Assembly: GCA_958352885.1 (NCBI GenBank)
Contig: CATWQI010000001.1
Span: 248,001-312,000 of the forward strand
Origin: an uncultured Duncaniella sp.
GTDB taxonomy: Bacteria > Bacteroidota > Bacteroidia > Bacteroidales > Muribaculaceae
Length of the DNA: 64,000 nt
Reading direction: 5' to 3'
The notes under the pieces: generated by a model
Told to the model about the DNA's origin: nothing
Seen by the model: the letters and a program-made list of their open reading frames with translations, nothing else
Databases searched by the model: none
Position numbers and translations under genes: made by a program
Shown: in pieces, positions 26,952-34,674 of the stretch
How positions within the stretch are numbered: position 1 is the first letter of the stretch
Layout: each line of letters opens with the position of its first letter

Positions 26952-29315
26952 TTATGATTTTATTGCAAATTTAGCGAATTTCAGCATCAATGTGCGCGTA
27001 TCCGTACTGTCAAAGCGCACCACAATTCTCGCATCGGTACCAGAAGTATCCACAGCTTCTATCACGCCCCTGCCGAATTTACCGTGCTCTATCACCATGC
27101 CGGGCGATACCTCCGCAACACTATGCAGACTGAAAGCCCCTCCCGACGGAGATGAGGCTGCCATACCCGAATTTCCGGACCCACTGCGGATTTGCTCCGC
27201 TCTGAGCTGTGAAATACGGCCCGGTTGCGAAGACACAGGCTTACTCCTCAACTCATTGAGATTTCTGCCCGAACCTGACATGGAGGCATGGTAATTGAGT
27301 GTGGGTCGGGTAGAAGGATACCCCCTGGAATTACCGAGTTCAACCCCTGCCGACAACTTAAGATACTGACTGTCAATATCACCAAGGAAACGTGAAGGAC
27401 GGCAACTCATTGTCTGACCGTTGCGGAATCGTGACGCCGCATACGATATCATACAGAATTTCCTCGCTCTTGTGAGTGCCACATACAGCAGACGACGCTC
27501 CTCCTCGATCTGCGCCGGAGAGTCCTGAGCCATAGCAGAAGGGAAAAGCTCCTCCTCCACTCCCACCACAAAGATATTATTGAATTCCAGTCCCTTGGCA
27601 GCATGCACAGTCATCAGAGTGACACGCTCCTCTCCGTTGCCGGAATCCGAATCCTGGTCAGTGGCAAGAGAGACCTCCGACATGAAGTGTGTAAGCGAAG
27701 TCTCGTCACTACCCTCCTCCACCTTGGTCTCCACATACTCCTTCACTCCGTTCAGCAGCTCCTGAAGGTTCTCCTGCTTGGAAATACTCTCCGGAGTACC
27801 GTCGGTTAGAAGCATTGTAAACAGTCCTGTTCTGTCAATTATCAGCCTTGCCACCTCGTATGCATCCTTGCCGGCTTCATTAGCGTCTATGAAATCGTAT
27901 ATCAAATCAGAGAAAGCGGCAAGTTTCCTGGCTGTACCTGAATTGACCCCTATATCGTACTTGTCAGGATGCGTTATCACCCCCCACACACTCGTGTTAT
28001 TGTCAAGCGCACAACGCGTGAGTTTGTTGAGCGTTGTCTCCCCGATACCACGCGCCGGGAAGTTGATGATACGTTTCAAAGCCTCGTCATCATCAGGATT
28101 GACCGACATTCGGAAATAAGCTATGGCATCCTTCACCTCCTTGCGCTGGTAAAACGACAGTCCACCATAAATACGATAGGGAATGTTTCGTTTCCTCAAC
28201 GCTTCCTCCAACACTCGGCTCTGGGCATTGGTACGATAAAGTATCGCAAACTCATCGCAACTGTCGCCCGACGACATCTTGACCTGCGATACCCTTGAAG
28301 CAACCTGGTAAGCCTCCTCAAAATCACTGTAACACTTCGCCACCTCTATTGGAGCTCCGGTCTCATTCTCTGAATAGACATTCTTAGGAATCTGCTCACG
28401 GTTCTTGTCAATCAGCGAACCTGCGGCATTGATTATATTGCGCGTAGAACGGTAATTGCGTTCAAGCTTGAAGGTCCGCAGACCCGGACACGACTTCTTC
28501 AAATCAAGGATGTTGCGTATATTCGCCCCGCGGAACGAATATATACTCTGCGCATCATCACCGACGACACACAGCTTCTCGTTTACCTTTGTCAGCTGCA
28601 TCACTATGGCATGCTGGGCAAAGTTTGTATCCTGATACTCGTCCACAAGCACATACCGGAAGAACTCCTGGTAGTGGTGCAGCACATCGGGATTGTCACG
28701 CAACAGTACATTGGTATAGTAGAGCAAATCATCAAAGTCCATTGCATCCGCCACCACGCATCTGTCACGATAATTCCGGTAAATGGCATGGAGAAGCGGT
28801 CGTCGCGCCTGTCTGTCAGCATCCATTATATCCTTGTAAGTCGCATAATCCTCGGGGGATATTAACGCATTCTTTGCAGTAGAGATAGCATTCAATACAA
28901 CCGAGGGCTTGTAAATCTTATCATCAAGTTGCATATCCTTGATGATAGTCTTGACAAGCGATTTGCTGTCGGCGGAATCATAGATTGTGAAGTTGCTCCG
29001 GAATCCTACCCTATCGGCGTTGGCTCTGAGAATTCTCGCAAATATAGAGTGGAAAGTTCCCATCCACAACTTGGATGATGTGGCAGGACCGACAAGCTGT
29101 TCTATTCGTTCCCGCATCTCGCGCGCCGCCTTGTTAGTGAACGTAAGCGCCAGTATGCGCCACGGCTCATATCCGAGATGCAGCAGGTGGACTATCTTGT
29201 AAGTCAGGACACGGGTCTTGCCCGAGCCCGCACCGGCTATGACCAGTTGCGGACCCTCGCAATACTCCACTGCATCTCTCTGCTGAGAATTCAGTTTACC
29301 CAGGTACTCGTTCAT
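26952..29315 (-). CDS. pcrA: ATP-dependent DNA helicase, UvrD/PcrA family
   Basis: Superfamily 1A 3'-5' helicase used in excision repair and in removal of recombinase filaments or stalled complexes. The 787-aa protein has the Q motif (LNSQQRDAV), Walker A (AGAGSGKTR), DEYQDTN, the GDDAQSIYSFRGA motif III, and VTLMTVHAAKGLEF and LYVALTRAR near the C-terminal helicase domain. A Ser/Gly/Arg-rich linker and a Tudor-like C-terminal segment (HGKFGRGVIEAVDTSGTDAR) end it, as in PcrA. nspC follows 32 nt later. Confidence 0.95.
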   Translation of the reverse strand: MNEYLGKLNSQQRDAVEYCEGPQLVIAGAGSGKTRVLTYKIVHLLHLGYEPWRILALTFTNKAAREMRERIEQLVGPATSSKLWMGTFHSIFARILRANADRVGFRSNFTIYDSADSKSLVKTIIKDMQLDDKIYKPSVVLNAISTAKNALISPEDYATYKDIMDADRQARRPLLHAIYRNYRDRCVVADAMDFDDLLYYTNVLLRDNPDVLHHYQEFFRYVLVDEYQDTNFAQHAIVMQLTKVNEKLCVVGDDAQSIYSFRGANIRNILDLKKSCPGLRTFKLERNYRSTRNIINAAGSLIDKNREQIPKNVYSENETGAPIEVAKCYSDFEEAYQVASRVSQVKMSSGDSCDEFAILYRTNAQSRVLEEALRKRNIPYRIYGGLSFYQRKEVKDAIAYFRMSVNPDDDEALKRIINFPARGIGETTLNKLTRCALDNNTSVWGVITHPDKYDIGVNSGTARKLAAFSDLIYDFIDANEAGKDAYEVARLIIDRTGLFTMLLTDGTPESISKQENLQELLNGVKEYVETKVEEGSDETSLTHFMSEVSLATDQDSDSGNGEERVTLMTVHAAKGLEFNNIFVVGVEEELFPSAMAQDSPAQIEEERRLLYVALTRARKFCMISYAASRFRNGQTMSCRPSRFLGDIDSQYLKLSAGVELGNSRGYPSTRPTLNYHASMSGSGRNLNELRSKPVSSQPGRISQLRAEQIRSGSGNSGMAASSPSGGAFSLHSVAEVSPGMVIEHGKFGRGVIEAVDTSGTDARIVVRFDSTDTRTLMLKFAKFAIKS

Positions 29316-29392
29316 TTAAATTCAGAGTGTGTTCATATCAGCCTTCTATATACCCGGATAAACGAGTAAAGAGGCTGTCAACTTGAAATTTG

Positions 29393-31015
29393 TCACTTAA
29401 TCAGGAAATGGTCGCCTGTCTCATTGACTATCGAGCGGTAATAGCGCTCGTCATATCCGCCATAGACAGGAGATACCGGCATACCCTCAGGCGTACGGGC
29501 AAATTCACCATTCTCCTCACGCTTGATATTGCCATCGATATATTTCACCAGAAGATAATCACCCAAATCCTTATAACGCTTCACATAACGACGTGTAGCT
29601 ATAGAAGAGTGGTCGTTGAGGAGAGCACGGGCAGCGTCCGGGTCAAGAGCGGGCACCTCGGCAAGGAACATGTTCACCTCCCGCTCCAGAGTGTCCTCCT
29701 CCGCAACCTGCACACGGCGGATATCGGGAATCATCAGGCTGTACTTGTTATAAGCCTGGTTAGCCACATAATTGTTTACCCAGAAAGCCGCGTCCCATGA
29801 AAGGGTAAGCATATCCCCGTTACCGTGAGCGAACTCATAAGGTACGGAAGTAACGCAATTATATATGGGCACATACACACAAGTATTGGCATCATCCACG
29901 CCAAACCAGAGTATACCCCTCATCATCTCGGGATGCGACGCATTCATCTGCGACACGAATGAAAAACCGGTCTGCTGGGTAGCTATGGCACGCTCGTTAA
30001 GGTATTCCTTTCCGTCCACCTTAAATGTCATCGGACGCCAGCGATAAGGAACTGCGTACGGACCTGCGCCTATATCCTTGGTCATATCCATCGGTGTGTC
30101 CTCAAAATGGTCACGCATTGCCCATTTCATATCATTCACGCTCACTTTCTTGTCAGGCTTGACCCAGAGAGGCAACACCTCGCCCTTAGCCTCCATGACC
30201 CATGGTAGATAAGCGTCCATTCCACCGGCAAACTTATTGAAATATGACCAGACACGTCCGTCACACCCGCGGGTAGCTGTGCCGTCAAGCTCGCCATAAG
30301 CAAGCGAAAAGCTGAAATCCTCATCCTTGCCGTCAAAATAGCCCATCTTGCGAGCGAATTTGATTACATCGTCCGAGTAAAGTGTATTCTCCTTATCCTT
30401 GAGAGGGAATTTGTGGATACGGGGATGATTGGCATGTCCTGAAATACAGTCATCCGGCACACGGCGGGCAACCCACACCGCACCTTTCTCTTTACCACCC
30501 TTGCCTATGAGTTCCATTATCCAAGCCTCGTTAGCATCAGCGATTGAAAATGATTCACCACTCGAATAGTAACCGTAAGTGTTTACCAAATCGGTCATGA
30601 TTTTTATAGCCTCCCGAGGTGTCTTAGCACGCTCAAGCGTCACGTATATCAGCGAACCGTAGTCTATGATACCGGTGGTGTCCGCAAGTTCAGGTCGTCC
30701 GCCCCATGTGCTCTCCGAGATAGTAAGACCATGCTCGTTCATATTACCTATGGTTGTATAAGTATGTGCCACCTGAGGTATCTCGCCGAGATATTTGCCG
30801 GTATCCCACTCGAAAATCTTGCGCATCTCTCCAGGCTTATGATCACCGCCCGGAGTATTGTACAATTCGCCATAGAGTGTGTGACTGTCGGCGGCATACG
30901 TAACCAGGACCGATCCGTCGGCAGTAGCATTCTTGCCGGCTATCAGACTTGTGCAGGCAAAAGCTTCGACCGGAAGCAACGCTATCAGTGCCAATAAAAA
31001 TTTATTTGCGTTCAT
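29393..31015 (-). CDS. C69-family secreted dipeptidase
   Basis: Ntn-hydrolase dipeptidase related to Lactobacillus PepD. A signal peptide of 20 residues (MNANKFLLALIALLPVEAFA) is followed directly by Cys21, the expected autoprocessed nucleophile, in CTSLIAGKNATADGS. The 540-aa length fits. The sequence GNMNEHGLTISESTWGGR is a conserved C69 block. The enzyme should act in the periplasm or outside, releasing amino acids from peptides. It has its own full-consensus promoter. Confidence 0.93.
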   Translation of the reverse strand: MNANKFLLALIALLPVEAFACTSLIAGKNATADGSVLVTYAADSHTLYGELYNTPGGDHKPGEMRKIFEWDTGKYLGEIPQVAHTYTTIGNMNEHGLTISESTWGGRPELADTTGIIDYGSLIYVTLERAKTPREAIKIMTDLVNTYGYYSSGESFSIADANEAWIMELIGKGGKEKGAVWVARRVPDDCISGHANHPRIHKFPLKDKENTLYSDDVIKFARKMGYFDGKDEDFSFSLAYGELDGTATRGCDGRVWSYFNKFAGGMDAYLPWVMEAKGEVLPLWVKPDKKVSVNDMKWAMRDHFEDTPMDMTKDIGAGPYAVPYRWRPMTFKVDGKEYLNERAIATQQTGFSFVSQMNASHPEMMRGILWFGVDDANTCVYVPIYNCVTSVPYEFAHGNGDMLTLSWDAAFWVNNYVANQAYNKYSLMIPDIRRVQVAEEDTLEREVNMFLAEVPALDPDAARALLNDHSSIATRRYVKRYKDLGDYLLVKYIDGNIKREENGEFARTPEGMPVSPVYGGYDERYYRSIVNETGDHFLIK

Positions 31016-31057
31016 AAATGGATTGTGATATATTTCGTATGATAATGATTATTAATG

Positions 31058-31088
31058 CAAAAATAATCAAAATTCACCACTCCACCAA
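31058..31088 (-). promoter_or_regulatory. promoter of the C69 dipeptidase
   Basis: Minus-strand TTG (31086-31088), a 20-nt spacer and TATTTTTG (31058-31065) match the Bacteroidetes consensus. The start site near 31051 gives a leader of about 36 nt. The rest of the 278-nt divergent gap (31016-31293) holds this promoter and the aqpZ promoter and nothing else visible. Confidence 0.7.
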
Positions 31089-31195
31089 GCCTGAAAGCCA
31101 TTAAGATTCATTATCGAACCGGCTGTAAGCTGCCATTCGGAACCGATTTAACCTATTTCGCTGATATCCACACAAAAAAATTATCACAAAACTCA

Positions 31196-31224
31196 TTGCC
31201 ATAAAATATTTTTTGCTAAATTTG
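31196..31224 (+). promoter_or_regulatory. promoter of aqpZ
   Basis: TTG (31196-31198), an 18-nt spacer and TAAATTTG (31217-31224). The predicted leader before aqpZ is about 60 nt. Confidence 0.55.
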
Positions 31225-31293
31225 CACAAAATGCCCTGAAAAATTGTTATCCTAACGTTTCAACTTAACATTTACTCAATTTATACAATAATT

Positions 31294-32007
31294 ATGAAGA
31301 AGTATTTAGCAGAGATGATTGGAACATTCGTTCTGGTCCTCATGGGTTGCGGTAGCGCAATCTTCGCCGGCATAGGTGTCGGTACTACCGGTTACGGAGT
31401 CAGCACTCTCGGTGTGGCATTCGCATTCGGTCTGTCAGTCGTAGCGATGGCCTACACAATCGGTAACATTTCCGGTTGCCACATCAACCCCGCCATAACT
31501 CTCGGCGTATGGGCAAACGGACGCATGAGCGGCAAGGACGCCGCCGGCTACATGTTCTTCCAGGTAATCGGAGCAATCATCGCGTCAGCTGTACTTTACA
31601 TTCTTGTACACACCGGTAACGAGGCTGGAGTAGAAGCCGTGTTTAACAACACTACCACCACCGGAGCAAACTCCTTCATGGAAGGAAATATCGTGCCGGC
31701 ATTCATTGCCGAACTTGTGTTCACATTCATCTTTGTGCTCGTAGTACTTGGCTCTACCGACGAAAAGAAGGGTGCAGGTAATTTTGCCGGTCTTGCAATC
31801 GGTCTGACACTTGTACTCGTCCACATTGCATGTATCCCCATCACCGGTACATCTGTTAACCCCGCTCGTTCAATCGGACCGGCAATATTCGCTGCAATCG
31901 AGGGCAACTGCCAGCCGATATCACAGATATGGCTCTTCATCGTGGCTCCTTTCATCGGCGCGCTTCTCAGCTCAGCGGTATGGAACATGCTGAAGGAACG
32001 CAAATAA
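31294..32007 (+). CDS. aqpZ: aquaporin Z
   Basis: Inner-membrane water channel. The 237-aa protein has six membrane spans and two half-helices with the NPA boxes HINPAITLG and SVNPARSIGPAI; the Arg after the second NPA belongs to the selectivity filter. The AEMIGTFVLVLMGCGSAIF start is typical of the bacterial AqpZ branch rather than of glycerol facilitators. A strong terminator separates it from crcB. Confidence 0.95.
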   Translation: MKKYLAEMIGTFVLVLMGCGSAIFAGIGVGTTGYGVSTLGVAFAFGLSVVAMAYTIGNISGCHINPAITLGVWANGRMSGKDAAGYMFFQVIGAIIASAVLYILVHTGNEAGVEAVFNNTTTTGANSFMEGNIVPAFIAELVFTFIFVLVVLGSTDEKKGAGNFAGLAIGLTLVLVHIACIPITGTSVNPARSIGPAIFAAIEGNCQPISQIWLFIVAPFIGALLSSAVWNMLKERK

Positions 32008-32026
32008 CAGCCACCTTCACGCTTAA

Positions 32027-32065
32027 TAAAGTCACCGGAAAAAATTTTCCGGTGACTTTATTTTT
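32027..32065 (+). terminator. intrinsic terminator after aqpZ
   Basis: TAAAGTCACCGGAAAA (32027-32042) pairs with 32045-32060, followed by TTTTT. The stem is perfect over at least 14 bp. Confidence 0.9.
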
Positions 32066-32081
32066 ATTGTCGTTTATATCG

Positions 32082-32089
32082 TATCTTTG
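32082..32089 (+). promoter_or_regulatory. -7 box directly before crcB
   Basis: TATCTTTG fits TAnnTTTG, but it ends only 8 nt before the crcB ATG, so the transcript would start at or within a few bases of the start codon. No TTG lies at the -33 position. Confidence 0.45.
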
Positions 32090-32097
32090 CATGCGTT

Positions 32098-32484
32098 ATG
32101 ACATTATCGTTAAGCAATATATTAGTCGTCGGCGCAGGAAGCTGCTTTGGAGGTATGACCCGCTATATTGTCAGCCGGATTATACAGACATCCGCATCCG
32201 GCTCATTCCCATGGGGTACATTCGCCGTAAATATCACCGGATGCCTTATTATCGGGGCCATTTACGGATTGCTTGACCGGGGATTCCAGCTAAGCGAGGG
32301 GATGAAACTGTTTCTTACAGCAGGGTTCTGCGGAGGCTTCACGACATTTTCCACATTCATGCACGAGAACTACCTGCTGTTTGAGTGCGGCACTCCGGTT
32401 ATATTCCTGATCTATGCAATTGCCAGCTTTTCCGTTGGATTGGCGGCTGTCTATCTGGGGTATTCCCTCGCAAATACCTTTTAA
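32098..32484 (+). CDS. crcB: fluoride channel FluC/CrcB
   Basis: Dual-topology dimeric channel that exports toxic fluoride. The 128-aa protein has four membrane spans and the family motifs GGMTRYIVSR, PWGTFAVNITGCLIIG and GFTTFSTFMHEN (the phenylalanine box lining the pore). A fluoride riboswitch is not possible in the 33 nt between the preceding terminator and the ATG. Confidence 0.95.
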   Translation: MTLSLSNILVVGAGSCFGGMTRYIVSRIIQTSASGSFPWGTFAVNITGCLIIGAIYGLLDRGFQLSEGMKLFLTAGFCGGFTTFSTFMHENYLLFECGTPVIFLIYAIASFSVGLAAVYLGYSLANTF

Positions 32485-32567
32485 ACCGTGTAATTGTAAA
32501 AAAGTCTCCTTTTTTTGATATATTTTCCGTCACAACGTGTTATTACATCAATAAAACTGACAGCAAG

Positions 32568-33248
32568 ATGAAACGCATACTGGTAGTTGACGATGAGGAA
32601 ACTCTCTGTGAAGTGCTTCGGTTCAACCTCGAAGCGGAAGGTTACGAGGTGGATGTGGCACATAGTGCCGAGGAAGCACTCGGCATGCCCCTGACTGACT
32701 ATTCCCTCATACTCCTGGATATAATGATGGGAGAAATAAGCGGCATACAGATGGCTAAAATCATGAAAAAGAATAAAGCCACTGCCGATATACCCATCAT
32801 ATTCTGCACAGCCAAGGATACGGATGACGATATGGTATCAGGTCTTAACCTTGGTGCCGATGACTACATTGTGAAACCCTATTCCCTCCGGAATGTCCTC
32901 GCAAGAGTAAAGAGCGTGCTCAGACGGGCAGAACCGCATGACGGCGACAAGACTCCTGAAGCAGTATCCTTCAAAGGGCTCTCCGTATACCCCTCCAGAA
33001 AGCTTTGCACCGTAAATGGCAATGAAGTCAAGATGCCGCGAAAGGAGTTTGAGATATTATGCACGCTCCTGACCCATCGCGGCGAACTGTTCTCACGAGA
33101 GGCATTACTTAAGCGCATCTGGACAGATGAAGTTGTAGTGCTTGACCGAGTGGTGGATGTCAATATCACAAGGTTGCGTGCCAAATTGGGTGAATACGGC
33201 AAAAACATAGTCACACGCCCCGGATATGGATATGTTTTCTCTGAATAA
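32568..33248 (+). CDS. OmpR/PhoB-family response regulator
   Basis: Two-domain regulator of 226 aa. The receiver (1 to about 120) has the acidic pair Asp8-Asp9, phosphoacceptor Asp51 in LILLDIMMGE and the Lys of DDYIVKPYS. The C-terminal winged helix ends in VDVNITRLRAKLGEYGKNIV and the GYGYVF wing. I start at ATG 32568 because upstream in-frame sequence runs through crcB. The histidine kinase overlaps its 3' end by 23 bases, and a phosphate transporter follows, so a PhoB-like role is inferred; RprY-like is the alternative. Confidence 0.93.
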   Translation: MKRILVVDDEETLCEVLRFNLEAEGYEVDVAHSAEEALGMPLTDYSLILLDIMMGEISGIQMAKIMKKNKATADIPIIFCTAKDTDDDMVSGLNLGADDYIVKPYSLRNVLARVKSVLRRAEPHDGDKTPEAVSFKGLSVYPSRKLCTVNGNEVKMPRKEFEILCTLLTHRGELFSREALLKRIWTDEVVVLDRVVDVNITRLRAKLGEYGKNIVTRPGYGYVFSE

Positions 33249-34503
33249 TCGACTCAGTTACCACGGGCGGCTTTTCCTCTGGTTGCTCGGATACTCCTGG
33301 CTGCTCGTCGGCTGCTTCGTTGCATTCCAGTACCATCGGGAAAAAGAGTACAAGGCAGAGGAGCTTGACGTAAGGCTTCAGCTAATCAACACATATCTCC
33401 TTAGCGAACTGTCCGAAAACCACCGTATACCCACCGAGAAGCTTGCCGGGCTGCAACCGTTCAGCGACCTTCGAGTAAGCATAATCGACAACCATGGCAC
33501 TGTCATCTACGACAACACACTTGACTCCCTCCCCTCCTCAAACCATATAGGAAGAAAAGAAATCTCCGACGCAATAAAGACCGGGAGTGGATACACCGTC
33601 AGACGCCATAGCGAGAGCACCGGGAAAACCTACTTCTACTCGGCACGCCGTGGCGACAATGGCTATATAGTCCGCAGCGCGGTACCCTACACGGTTCCGC
33701 TCAGCGACATCCTCGAGGCTGACTACGGTTTCCTCTGGGTGATGGGCATAATGTCTATAGTGATGTGCATAATAGGCTACTTTGCCACCCGACACGTAGG
33801 CATACACGAGCAAAAGGAAAAAGAACGGCTGCGCAAACAATTGACCAACAACATAAACCATGAGCTGAAAACTCCGGTAGCCTCCATCCAGGCATGTATA
33901 GAAACCCTTCTTGCCCACCCGGCTCTCAGCGAGACCAAACGCATGGAGTTTCTGCAACGCAGCCTGACCAATACCGAACGGCTCAAGCGCCTTCTTGCCG
34001 ACGTCTCTCTCATCACACGCATGGATGACGGGAATGACGCCATAATCCGCGAGCGCTTCAATCTCACAGATACAATCCGGGAGGTTGTGGCTGACAGTCA
34101 ACCCATCGCCGAGGCAAAAGGGATACGGATAATCCTGACCATGCTGGAGGACACCGAAATGATCGGAAACCCCTCACTAATGGCTTCGGTATTCCGCAAT
34201 CTGATCGATAATGCGATAGCTTACAGCGGAGGTACACTCATTGAAATCCGGCAGACTGAAACAAACGCCGACAAAACCGTAATTACAGTGACAGACAATG
34301 GTATGGGCATACCACCCGAGCATCTGCCACGCATCTTCGAGCGCTTCTACCGCATAGACAAGGGTCGTTCGAGAGCCGCCGGCGGAACGGGGCTTGGATT
34401 ATCAATAGTAAAAAATGCCATTTTACTTCATTCAGGCACTATAACAGTCGAGAATCTCCCCCACTCAGGGCTAATGTTCCGAATTATGATCCCTTTGCAT
34501 TAG
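33226..34503 (+). CDS. PhoR-like sensor histidine kinase
   Basis: The 425-aa kinase has a TM segment near 16-34, a periplasmic region of about 130 aa, a second TM near 167-187, then the dimerisation domain with phospho-His212 (NNINHELKTPVAS) and an ATPase domain with N box (FRNLIDNAIAYS), G1 (VTDNGMGIPPEHLPRIFERF) and G2 (GGTGLGLSIVKN). Two start codons (33226 and 33232) are possible. It overlaps the regulator gene and is followed by a PiT-type transporter, which suggests phosphate sensing. Confidence 0.93.
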   Translation: MDMFSLNNRLSYHGRLFLWLLGYSWLLVGCFVAFQYHREKEYKAEELDVRLQLINTYLLSELSENHRIPTEKLAGLQPFSDLRVSIIDNHGTVIYDNTLDSLPSSNHIGRKEISDAIKTGSGYTVRRHSESTGKTYFYSARRGDNGYIVRSAVPYTVPLSDILEADYGFLWVMGIMSIVMCIIGYFATRHVGIHEQKEKERLRKQLTNNINHELKTPVASIQACIETLLAHPALSETKRMEFLQRSLTNTERLKRLLADVSLITRMDDGNDAIIRERFNLTDTIREVVADSQPIAEAKGIRIILTMLEDTEMIGNPSLMASVFRNLIDNAIAYSGGTLIEIRQTETNADKTVITVTDNGMGIPPEHLPRIFERFYRIDKGRSRAAGGTGLGLSIVKNAILLHSGTITVENLPHSGLMFRIMIPLH

Positions 34504-34561
34504 GTCAGCATACATCGCTACGAATCCTTTATTGCCGTTACGCTTTCACAGAAGCTTAAAA

Positions 34562-34600
34562 TTTATGAAACATTTATGAAATATTATCTGTTTTACTTTG
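34562..34600 (+). promoter_or_regulatory. tandem 11-bp repeat plus -7 box before the phosphate transporter
   Basis: Two adjacent 11-mers, TTTATGAAACA (34562-34572) and TTTATGAAATA (34573-34583), lie 10 bp upstream of a weak -7 box TACTTTG (34594-34600). Adjacent 11-bp direct repeats that take the place of the -33 element are the layout of a PHO box. No TTG is present. The likely binder is the neighbouring PhoB-like regulator. Confidence 0.5.
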
Positions 34601-34674
34601 CAAAGAATTAATCATACGCGCAAAACACATCCTAATAAAAACTGCGCCAAATATTAACCAACAAAGTAAAACAG

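Noticed and set aside
29316..29392. TTGACA..TATATA-like sigma70 promoter upstream of pcrA
   Set aside because: It resembles the E. coli consensus, which Bacteroidetes do not use; no TAnnTTTG box is present.
32027..32097. Fluoride riboswitch before crcB
   Set aside because: The aqpZ terminator ends near 32065 and only about 33 nt remain before the ATG, too short for the aptamer and without its conserved sequence.
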